Shown here in pieces: positions 53,280 through 60,898 of a stretch of DNA of 64,000 nt. Position numbers and translations under genes: made by a program. The DNA is taken from positions 873,004 to 937,003 of the forward strand of contig NZ_WJXZ01000001.1 of the NCBI RefSeq assembly GCF_009668025.1, written 5' to 3'. The notes under the pieces are model-generated. The model saw only the letters and a list, made by a program, of their open reading frames with translations. It searched no databases and was not told where the DNA came from. Numbering within the stretch: position 1 is the first letter of the stretch; the number at the start of each line of letters is the position of its first letter. This stretch comes from Larkinella terrae (GTDB lineage Bacteria; Bacteroidota; Bacteroidia; Cytophagales; Spirosomataceae).

Positions 53280-53365
53280 CCCCCGATTCTGAGGCCGATC
53301 GCGTTCAGGCTATATTTTTCCCGTTATTAATACTATTATTGCGCTGGTCATACCTAGTAGTCACA

Positions 53366-56300
53366 ATGTCAAAGCTGTTTTCCCTTTGTATTGTACGCCC
53401 GTACTGGCTTCTCCTTACAGTCTTGCTACTAATGCAGGCATCCGCTCAGCCGTATCAGGCCGCTGGCAATCCGGAAAAATACCCGATAGCCAATCAGTTT
53501 GAGCACCTCTCGGTGGACGATGGCCTGTCTAATAATTACGTAACGGCCATTCTGCAGGACCGTGACGGCTACATGTGGTTTGGAACCGGGGATGGCTTGA
53601 ATAAATACGATGGTGCATCCTTCACGGTTTTTAAACCCAATCCCAGCCAGCCTGCCCGTAGTTTTCAGAATGGCTACATTATGGGCCTGTGCGAGGGCGA
53701 CTCGAACCAGATCTGGGCAATTACCAACGGAGGAGGATTACACGAAATCAACCGAAAAACCGGTCTGGTTACTCCGCATCTCATTCAGGCGGCCCAGGCC
53801 AATCGCTGGAATACCCAACATTCCATCTTCCTGGATCAGCAACAGCTTCTCTGGATCAGCACACGGGCGGGGCTGGTTCGCTATGAGCCCGGCCGTCACC
53901 ACTTTACACTTTACCCGCCCCCGATTGCCGATGTGCCGATCATTACGGCTTTTGAAGACCGGCAGCAGCGGTTTTGGGTAGCCACGCAGCGGGGTCTGTT
54001 TCTCTTCAACCGCTCGACCGGCCGCTATACCCCGGTCACCGTTCCGGGATTGAAGGATACCCAACCCGCCTTTCAATCGTTTTACCTTGATCAGCAGGAT
54101 GTTCTCTGGCTGGGGAGTTCGACGGAAGGCTACAGCCTCTTCAAAATTGATCTGCACCGCCAGCCCCTGACGCCGATTCCGTATAATCCGGGCGGAAAAC
54201 TGAATCCTTACATCTGGCGAAATACCGTTCACCAGGATTCGACCGGGCTTATCTGGATGGGTACAACCAACGGATTACAGGCCCTCAATCCGGTTACCCA
54301 TCAGGTGTTTACTTACCAATCGGATCCAAATCGATACAAAGGGCTGGCCAGCAGCAGTGCCCAGACGGTTTTTCACGACCGCTCCGGGATGATCTGGATT
54401 GGAACCGATAACGGCATCGACCGGCAGGCCGTGAATACCAGACCCTTTGTCACCTATCAGGTTAAACCCAACGAGCGCCGGGCCAGTATGCCCGAAAACC
54501 GGGTCTATGCGGTTTTTAAAGATAAGCAGGGTCGACTCTGGTTCAACAACGCCCCGACTTTGTTCCGACTCTCCGCCGATGGCAAACAGCTTGATCGAAT
54601 CGCTCCCGAAAACCGGAGCATCGAGGGTCTGCAGCCCGGCGAGGTGACGGCCTTTTTACCCGACGGAAAAGATGGAATCTGGCTGGGATCCTACGGAGGG
54701 CTGGTCCATTATGACCCCGCTACGGACCAATACAAAACCTATCCCTCAAAAATCCCGGCCCGATACCTGGCGGTACAGTCGATGAATCGGACGCCAAAAG
54801 GTGACATTTGGATTGGGGGTGAAAACGGTTTTGCTTCTTTCAATCCGCTCACCCACCAATATACCTATTATCCGTATCAACCGGGAAATCCGAATAGCAT
54901 TCCCGACAAAGATGTTTACGGGCTCCTGGTGAGCCAGACCGGGGAGGTGTGGATTTTGATTCACCGAATGGGCGTTTGTCGCTTAAATCTCCAAACGGGC
55001 CGGATGATCCACTATACAACCGGTCCCCGGGGCAACCTGAGCAGTAACGACGTTCGGACTATTTACGAAGACGAGGGCGGTACGATCTGGATTGGAACGC
55101 ACCGGGGCGGTTTGAACCGGTTTGACCAAAAGATGGGGCAGTTTACGGCCGTCACGCACCCGGACGGAATACCCGGTAACACAATCGTTGGCATTACGGG
55201 GGATAAGTCTGGAAACCTCTGGCTGAGTACCAACGAAGGCTTATGTCGGTTCAATCCCCAAACCAGAGATATTCAGACCTATCAGGTGTCGGATGGCCTG
55301 CCGAGCAATAATTTCAAGCAGAGCGCCGTATTTCGGCACACCGACGAACTGTTTTTCGGCAGCGAAAACGGGGTGGTCCATTTTAATCCCGAGCAGATTC
55401 GTGATAACAACCGCCCATTTCCGGTTTACATCACCGATCTGAAGGTCATGGAAAAACCCCGCGCACTGACGAACAGCGTGATTCGTCTTCAACACGACGA
55501 GACCTTCTTTTCCATTGGTTTTGCGGCCCTGGACTACGAACAGCCGGACAAAAACCAGTATGCCTATCGACTCGAAGGACTGAATCAGGACTGGGTGCAG
55601 AACGGCAACCGCCACGTAGCCAACTTTACCACGCTCCCCTCCGGCACGTATACGTTTCGGGTTAAAGCCGCCAATGGCAATGGGTTCTGGTCAACACAGC
55701 AAGCATCCGTACAACTGATTGTGCTGCCGCCTTGGTGGGCAACCTGGTGGGCTTACAGCCTGTATGCGCTGCTGGCTGGTGCGGCCATTTGGGGCTACAT
55801 CCGGTTTTCGACCAACCGGATTCAGCAACGCCAGGAACTGGAATTCAATCGCCGTCAGGCCGAACAGTTCAAAACCATCGATGAACTGAAAACCCGTTTT
55901 TTTTCCAACATTACCCACGAGTTCCGTACCCCCCTGTCGCTGATTATTGCGCCGGTGGACAAGCTGCTCCAGGATGGCCGGTTCGACGGTCCGGCCCTTA
56001 CCACGGTTCGTCAGAATGCGGAACGGCTCCTGCGGCTGATCAATCAATTGCTGGACTTGTCGAAGCTGGAAGGCCACCACATGAGCGTTTCGCGCGTACA
56101 GGGGCGGGTCATCGATTTTATTGAGCAGATCGTGGGGATTTTCCAGCGGGCGGCCGAGCAGAAAGGCATCCTCTTCACCTGCAGGATGGAGCATTTCCCA
56201 ACGCATGAGTACGTCTTCGACGCCGATAAGTGGGAAAAAATTGTGACCAACCTGCTGGCGAATGCGCTCAAGTTCACAGGCGCAGGCGGAAGCATCACTC

Positions 56301-57472
56301 TGACCATCACCCCGATCCGGGCGGAGACAGAAATGACGGGGGTTGAATTTGAACTGACCGACACCGGTATTGGCATTGCGCCGGAACAACTCCCGCATAT
56401 TTTCGACCGGTTTTATCAGGCCGACTCCTCCTCCACCCGCGCCCACGAGGGCACGGGCCTGGGGCTGGCGCTGGTCAACGAATTGATTCAGTTGCTGGGC
56501 GGAAAGATCGCGGTGGAAAGCCAGGTAAAAGAAGGAGCCACTTTCCGCTGGACCCTCCCCGTCGAACCCGTACCGGCCACGGCTAGCTATCCCGCGATGA
56601 ATCGGTTCGCCAATCTACCGGTGGTTGACCCGGTTGTTCTGCCGGTTTCGACCGCCGTTGTCAAACCGGTCGGGGAGCAACCGCGTTCCCGCGTCCTGGT
56701 CGTGGAAGATAACGAAGAATTAAGGGCGTTTCTGGTCGGTGAACTGGCCCCGTCGTACGACGTCCTGCAGGCGGTGGATGGGCAGGAGGGCTGGGAAGTT
56801 GTTCAGGCGGAACTACCGGATGTGGTCCTGACGGACGTCATGATGCCCCGGCTGGATGGCCATGCGTTATGCCAGCTCATCAAAAATCATCCGGATACGG
56901 ATCATATCGCCGTTATCATGCTCACCGCCAAGGCCGCCCAATCCAGCCGGATTGAGGGATTTCAGCACGGCGCCGACGAGTATTTATCCAAACCGTTCAG
57001 CATGGCCGAACTGCAGCTGCGGCTCCAGAATCTGCTGACCCGGCAGCAGAAATTAGGCGACGTTTACCGGCAACGGTTCGCCCTGCCCGAAGAGCCAAAG
57101 GTTTTACCCGCGGAATTGCCGACTCCGCTTCCGGAGATCACCAGTGATCCGTTTCTGATGCGGATTTATGCCATATTGGATCAGCATCTGGATAATCCCC
57201 TGATCGGCGTGGAATGGCTGGCCGACAAACTTGGCATGAACCGCAAGACGTTGTACCGTAAAATTCAGAGCCTGATTCAGCTGGCACCGGCTGAGTTGAT
57301 CCGGCAGTACCGGATTCGGAAAGCGGCCGAGTTCCTGCTGGCCGGTAGCAGTGTGGCCGAGACGGCCGACCGGGTGGGTTTCAACACGCCTTCTCACTTC
57401 TCGATGGTCTTTAAGGATATCTACCACCAAACCCCTACCGAATTTATCACGAAGGGCGAAAAAGACGCTTAA
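53366..57472 (+). CDS. Hybrid two-component system protein (propeller-kinase-receiver-AraC)
   Basis: From the ATG at 53366 the product is 1368 residues with a signal peptide; the frame is open back to 53234, but this would overlap the preceding gene. Order: two-component propeller repeats (about 40-690; e.g. GYMWFGTGDGLNKYDG), Y_Y_Y domain (SGTYTFRVKAANGNGFW), transmembrane helix (about 789-812), HisKA with His851 in ITHEFRTPLS, HATPase_c (TGIGIAPEQLPHIFDRFYQA), receiver with Asp1157 in VVLTDVMMPRLDG, and a C-terminal AraC helix-turn-helix (EWLADKLGMNRKTLYRKIQS). HTCS proteins sense glycan fragments in the periplasm and activate nearby loci. No SusC/D pair is adjacent; the GH32 gene upstream or the lipoprotein gene downstream may be a target. 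Confidence 0.95.
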   Translation: MSKLFSLCIVRPYWLLLTVLLLMQASAQPYQAAGNPEKYPIANQFEHLSVDDGLSNNYVTAILQDRDGYMWFGTGDGLNKYDGASFTVFKPNPSQPARSFQNGYIMGLCEGDSNQIWAITNGGGLHEINRKTGLVTPHLIQAAQANRWNTQHSIFLDQQQLLWISTRAGLVRYEPGRHHFTLYPPPIADVPIITAFEDRQQRFWVATQRGLFLFNRSTGRYTPVTVPGLKDTQPAFQSFYLDQQDVLWLGSSTEGYSLFKIDLHRQPLTPIPYNPGGKLNPYIWRNTVHQDSTGLIWMGTTNGLQALNPVTHQVFTYQSDPNRYKGLASSSAQTVFHDRSGMIWIGTDNGIDRQAVNTRPFVTYQVKPNERRASMPENRVYAVFKDKQGRLWFNNAPTLFRLSADGKQLDRIAPENRSIEGLQPGEVTAFLPDGKDGIWLGSYGGLVHYDPATDQYKTYPSKIPARYLAVQSMNRTPKGDIWIGGENGFASFNPLTHQYTYYPYQPGNPNSIPDKDVYGLLVSQTGEVWILIHRMGVCRLNLQTGRMIHYTTGPRGNLSSNDVRTIYEDEGGTIWIGTHRGGLNRFDQKMGQFTAVTHPDGIPGNTIVGITGDKSGNLWLSTNEGLCRFNPQTRDIQTYQVSDGLPSNNFKQSAVFRHTDELFFGSENGVVHFNPEQIRDNNRPFPVYITDLKVMEKPRALTNSVIRLQHDETFFSIGFAALDYEQPDKNQYAYRLEGLNQDWVQNGNRHVANFTTLPSGTYTFRVKAANGNGFWSTQQASVQLIVLPPWWATWWAYSLYALLAGAAIWGYIRFSTNRIQQRQELEFNRRQAEQFKTIDELKTRFFSNITHEFRTPLSLIIAPVDKLLQDGRFDGPALTTVRQNAERLLRLINQLLDLSKLEGHHMSVSRVQGRVIDFIEQIVGIFQRAAEQKGILFTCRMEHFPTHEYVFDADKWEKIVTNLLANALKFTGAGGSITLTITPIRAETEMTGVEFELTDTGIGIAPEQLPHIFDRFYQADSSSTRAHEGTGLGLALVNELIQLLGGKIAVESQVKEGATFRWTLPVEPVPATASYPAMNRFANLPVVDPVVLPVSTAVVKPVGEQPRSRVLVVEDNEELRAFLVGELAPSYDVLQAVDGQEGWEVVQAELPDVVLTDVMMPRLDGHALCQLIKNHPDTDHIAVIMLTAKAAQSSRIEGFQHGADEYLSKPFSMAELQLRLQNLLTRQQKLGDVYRQRFALPEEPKVLPAELPTPLPEITSDPFLMRIYAILDQHLDNPLIGVEWLADKLGMNRKTLYRKIQSLIQLAPAELIRQYRIRKAAEFLLAGSSVAETADRVGFNTPSHFSMVFKDIYHQTPTEFITKGEKDA

Positions 57473-57490
57473 TCGGCGCGTTTTTCGCCC
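57454..57490 (+). terminator. Hairpin spanning the HTCS stop codon
   Basis: GGGCGAAAAA (57454-57463) pairs with TTTTTCGCCC (57481-57490), with more pairing inside after a 2x2 mismatch. The TAA lies in the loop region. GTTTTAGG follows rather than a clean T tract. Confidence 0.5.
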
Positions 57491-57906
57491 GTTTTAGGTG
57501 TTATGCCCCAAATTTGGTGATAAATGTCCCAAATTTGACAGGGTTTTGACGGGCAAAAAAGCACCTTTACTGCGTTAAAAAAGTTTGCTGTCCACCCCAT
57601 TTATAATAACCACCTTTACGTTTTTTGTACGGGCTGTCTTTACAATCTTTACCCCATGATCTCCGGATTGTGGGGTAAAGGTGCGTTACAATAAATCCGT
57701 TGATTGGTAACGTAATCGATAAAAGTACCGGGGTCATTCACCTTTTTCGCTCTGCTCTGATTTACGTCAAGAATCTGCTAATCAAGCTCTTTCTACTGGA
57801 TTTGGGAAGACGGATTGGCGTTCTTACACAAACCTCTTCCCGTTTTCAGCGAGTCTTCAACCCATTAATCTTTACGGATTCTATTCTTACCTAACCACTC
57901 AAAGCA
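57491..57906. other. Long leader region upstream of the YD-repeat lipoprotein
   Basis: These 416 bases hold no credible gene. They contain two CCCAAATTTG sites 21 bases apart, two direct CACCTTTAC motifs (near 57560 and 57611) with an inverted copy near 57674-57682, and a hairpin with 10-bp arms (57647-57656 and 57671-57680, CTTTACCCCA). This looks like a regulatory region rather than empty spacer. Confidence 0.5.
57507..57537. promoter_or_regulatory. Tandem operator-like sites
   Basis: CCCAAATTTG occurs at 57507-57516 and 57528-57537; the first copy extends to the perfect palindrome CCAAATTTGG. The 21-base spacing equals two helical turns, which fits a dimer of a DNA-binding protein such as the AraC domain of the HTCS encoded just upstream. 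Confidence 0.4.
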
Positions 57907-58839
57907 ATGTTCACGAAACGCTTACTTTTTTGGGCTGCCTGCCTGTTGGTAGCCACCCAGTTTTCAGCCTGTGACGATCACCTGCCGGGATCGGAACCGA
58001 GTCGCTTGCGCGTTAAATCCCTGACTCAGGAGCTACCGGATGTGGCCGGCAGGACTCTTTTGGCCCCGACAAGTACGGTTAGCACGTTTGCCTACGATTC
58101 GCAGGGCCGCCTGAGCACCATCACAACCAACCGCTCGGGAGCCGTTGAAACCAGCACCTGCCAATACGACGCCCAAAACCGGCTCAGTCAGCTCAAAAGA
58201 ACGATTGTGGCAAATCCGCCTGCCGGTTCTGATTCGGAGGAACAATATATGTACAGCTATAATTCGGATGGGCAGGTTTCAGAACTGACGTATACCAACA
58301 ATGGTGTCAGTGGCGGAAGCTGGGTACTGACGCCTACATACAATGCCGCGAATCAAATGATCAGCAGCACCAAACAATTTACTACTTCGGGCCTAACCCA
58401 TACTGAAAACCATACTTTTGCCTATACGGATAACAACCTGACGTCTTTCACGGCCACCAGTTCCACGAATGCGAAACAAACCGTAATCAATGGCACATTG
58501 GAAACCACGTATACTTACGACACCCGGCTGAATCCGTTTTACGGCGTATTCGCCGTTCCGGCACCGGGTCCGGTTGCGTCGCTGCCAACCGGTGGTGTTT
58601 ATAACTACGAAACCTATTATGGGGGGCTTACCAATCTGTTCAACCTGAGTCCGAACAATGTAGCTTCCAGCCAGTCTGCCAGCGTCATCACCACTGGATC
58701 GCTTCCTCCCGGACCAACGGTCAATACCGCCGTTACCTATTCGTATACCTATAATGGTTCAAACCTGCCGACGAGCCGGATCAAGAAAACGAACGGCGTT
58801 GTCGAGGAAACGCTTTATTACGAATACGAAACGTATTGA
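57907..58839 (+). CDS. Lipoprotein with YD/RHS-type repeats
   Basis: The 310-residue protein has a lipoprotein signal (FWAACLLVATQFSAC, Cys22 of the mature start) followed by DDHLPGSEPSRL. The body shows repeats of the YD type: FAYDSQGRLSTITTNRSGAV, QYDAQNRLSQLKR, YSYNSDGQVSELTYTNNG, and later YTYDTRLNPFYG, SYTYNGSNLPTSRIKK. Such repeats form beta-structured shells in RHS proteins, but this protein is short and has no toxin domain. Surface or periplasmic location is likely. It follows the HTCS gene after a long leader; function unknown. Confidence 0.8.
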   Translation: MFTKRLLFWAACLLVATQFSACDDHLPGSEPSRLRVKSLTQELPDVAGRTLLAPTSTVSTFAYDSQGRLSTITTNRSGAVETSTCQYDAQNRLSQLKRTIVANPPAGSDSEEQYMYSYNSDGQVSELTYTNNGVSGGSWVLTPTYNAANQMISSTKQFTTSGLTHTENHTFAYTDNNLTSFTATSSTNAKQTVINGTLETTYTYDTRLNPFYGVFAVPAPGPVASLPTGGVYNYETYYGGLTNLFNLSPNNVASSQSASVITTGSLPPGPTVNTAVTYSYTYNGSNLPTSRIKKTNGVVEETLYYEYETY

Positions 58840-58855
58840 AACTGAACTGTCTGGC

Positions 58856-58889
58856 TACTAAAAAAGCCCCTTCCGGGGCTTTTTTAGTA
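58856..58889. terminator. Bidirectional rho-independent terminator
   Basis: Perfect 15-bp arms (58856-58870 and 58875-58889) with A6 and T6 edges and a GCCCC/GGGGC core lie between the lipoprotein (plus) and msrA (minus). Confidence 0.9.
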
Positions 58890-58894
58890 CTTTC

Positions 58895-59608
58895 TTATTC
58901 GTGGCTCGACGTTACCTTCTCGCTATTTTTGAGCTTGTCTTTGAACACTTTTCTGAATTTATCCAGCTTCGGCGCGATCACGAACGAGCAGTAGCCCTGC
59001 TCCGGATTGTTAGCGAAATAGCTCTGGTGATAGGCTTCGGCTTCGTAGAACGTCGATGCCGGACTGATTTCAGTTACAATCGGTTTGTCGTACGCACCGG
59101 ATGCGTTCAGTTCTTTCTTGATGGTTTCGGCCAGTTGCTTCTGCGCATCATTGTGGTAAAAAATCACCGAACGGTATTGCGTTCCGACGTCGGCCCCCTG
59201 CCGATTTAAGGACGTTGGGTCGTGGCTGCGGAAAAAGGCCTGCAGCAGTTCGGCATATGTAACCTTTTTCGGGTCATACGTAATTTCTACGCACTCGGCA
59301 TGGCCGGTATTTCCGGTGCAAACCTCTTTGTAGGTTGGATTGGTTTTGGTGCCACCTTCGTAGCCCGAAACGGCGTCATAAACGCCATCCAGCGATTCAA
59401 ACATGGCTTCCGTACACCAGAAGCAGCCGGTACCAAAGGTTGCTTTTTCGGCTCCTGCGGGCGTTGTTGCGGGGTTGTTCGTATTCATAACTTTGGATTT
59501 TCGATCGGATGATTGTTGTTTTGACTGACCACATGACACCAGCGGCATAATTGGTAACAGCGCCATTAACCAGGCTGCCAGCCGTTTTAAATTCGATTGT
59601 TTAAACAT
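58895..59608 (-). CDS. msrA: Peptide-methionine (S)-S-oxide reductase, lipoprotein form
   Basis: The 237-residue protein starts with a lipoprotein signal (MALLPIMPLVSC, Cys26), so it acts in the envelope. The MsrA domain has GTGCFWCTEAMFE with nucleophile Cys62, SGYEGGTKTNPTYKEVCTGN, HAECVEITYDP, and FFRSHDPTSLNRQGADVGTQ. It reduces methionine-S-sulfoxide in proteins. It is longer than cytoplasmic MsrA because of the export region and a linker (SDRKSKVMNTNNPATTP). No msrB is adjacent. Confidence 0.96.
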   Translation of the reverse strand: MFKQSNLKRLAAWLMALLPIMPLVSCGQSKQQSSDRKSKVMNTNNPATTPAGAEKATFGTGCFWCTEAMFESLDGVYDAVSGYEGGTKTNPTYKEVCTGNTGHAECVEITYDPKKVTYAELLQAFFRSHDPTSLNRQGADVGTQYRSVIFYHNDAQKQLAETIKKELNASGAYDKPIVTEISPASTFYEAEAYHQSYFANNPEQGYCSFVIAPKLDKFRKVFKDKLKNSEKVTSSHE

Positions 59609-59734
59609 AGTACGAAATTGAAAGGTTTATTCCGACATTGCACTGGTATAACAAAAGCGAGTTCCCTGCCTACGAATGAATCAGTCCAGCGGTTTTTACT
59701 AAACAGAATCCGGTTTAAGACGGTTCGATATTTA

Positions 59735-59822
59735 GTACCCACGGACTGTCAGTCCGTGAGAATCTGGGTACACTTCCACCTGGTATCCTGAAATTTAACA
59801 CGGACTAACAGTCCGTGGGTAC
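59735..59822. repeat. Palindromic repeat (double hairpin) upstream of the PPK2 gene
   Basis: The arms 59735-59758 and 59799-59822 are 24-bp inverted repeats with one mismatch, and each arm is itself palindromic (CGGACTGTCAGTCCG in the left arm). It differs in sequence from the CCTAAAGGGG family. It ends 30 bases before the proposed TTG start of the next gene. Confidence 0.85.
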
Positions 59823-59852
59823 AGAAAATCCGTAAACTAACACCAAAACACC

Positions 59853-60761
59853 TTGAATACTACGAACGAACCCCTGCATCTGAAAACGGAACAATTTCGT
59901 TTTACCGGCTCTCCGGAAAGTGGCCCCTTTTCCATCTCCGATTTCCCCACCAAAATCGACGATCTTTACGAAAGCAAGGAACATTATGAAACCCTGCTCA
60001 GCGATCTGACCTCCGAACTGAACGATTTGCAGGAAAAAATGTACGCCCACAACCGCTACGGTTTGGTTACCATTTTTCAGGCGATGGATGCCGCCGGGAA
60101 AGACAGCACCATTCAGCACGTTTTTTCGGGTGTGAACCCGCTCGGGTTGCGCGTTCATTCGTTCAAACGGCCAACCGACCAGGAACTCGACCACGATTTT
60201 CTCTGGCGGAATCTGATCAAGCTGCCCGAGCGCGGCACCATCGGTATTTTCAACCGCTCGTACTACGAAGAGGTGCTGGTGGTGAAGGTTCATCCCGAGA
60301 TTCTGACCAAAACCCAGCGGCTGCCCGAGGAACGCACCGCCGACCTCGACAAAGTCTGGAAACAGCGGTATAAAGATATCTGCCATTTCGAAACCTACCT
60401 CAACCGCAACGGTTTTCCGGTACTGAAATTTTTCCTGCACGTCTCGAAAAAAGAACAGGGTGACCGGCTGATCGACCGCATCGAAGACCCGTCGAAAAAC
60501 TGGAAATTCGACGATCAGGATGTCGTGGAACGCGGTTTCTGGAAACAGTACATGCAGGCCTACGAAGACGCCATCAACGCAACCGCCACCAAAAAAGCTC
60601 CCTGGTACGTCATTCCGGCCGACGACAAGAAAAACATGCGGCTGATTGTGGCCAAAATTCTGGTCGAAGAATTGAAAACCCTGAAAATCGAATACCCGAA
60701 GGTGAACAAACGGCAGCAGAAGAGTTTGCAGGACTTGCTCGAAGTAATCAAAAAAGAATAA
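59853..60761 (+). CDS. PPK2-family polyphosphate:nucleotide phosphotransferase
   Basis: With a TTG start at 59853 the product is 302 residues; no ATG or GTG fits better, and the next in-frame Met lies too far in. The PPK2 core is visible: Walker A FQAMDAAGKDSTIQHVFSG at about 75-93, HSFKRPTDQELDHDFLWR near 102-119, and Walker B-like IGIFNRSYYEEVLVVKVHPE near 130-149. Known members transfer phosphate between polyphosphate and nucleotides; whether this one favours AMP, ADP or other substrates cannot be read from the sequence. It is cytoplasmic and apparently monocistronic. Confidence 0.92.
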   Translation: MNTTNEPLHLKTEQFRFTGSPESGPFSISDFPTKIDDLYESKEHYETLLSDLTSELNDLQEKMYAHNRYGLVTIFQAMDAAGKDSTIQHVFSGVNPLGLRVHSFKRPTDQELDHDFLWRNLIKLPERGTIGIFNRSYYEEVLVVKVHPEILTKTQRLPEERTADLDKVWKQRYKDICHFETYLNRNGFPVLKFFLHVSKKEQGDRLIDRIEDPSKNWKFDDQDVVERGFWKQYMQAYEDAINATATKKAPWYVIPADDKKNMRLIVAKILVEELKTLKIEYPKVNKRQQKSLQDLLEVIKKE

Positions 60762-60764
60762 CCC

Positions 60765-60790
60765 GGAGCGGTTTTCGTCAAAACCGCTCC
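60765..60790 (+). terminator. Hairpin after the PPK2 gene
   Basis: An 11-bp perfect stem (60765-60775 with 60780-60790) with a 4-base loop begins 4 bases after the stop codon. The T run is inside the stem, not after it, so efficiency is doubtful. Confidence 0.5.
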
Positions 60791-60898
60791 GTCGGTGTGT
60801 CTTCGCAGGGTGTTTGTCGTCTAAGTTTCTGAAAGAACGTCTTTCAGCCGGAACGGGCTGTCCGGTAACAGTACAGCCTCTCCCACCGCGACGACGAT

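Noticed and set aside
57700-57894. 64-codon plus-strand ORF in the leader of the lipoprotein gene
   Set aside because: No family or translation signal; the region looks regulatory.
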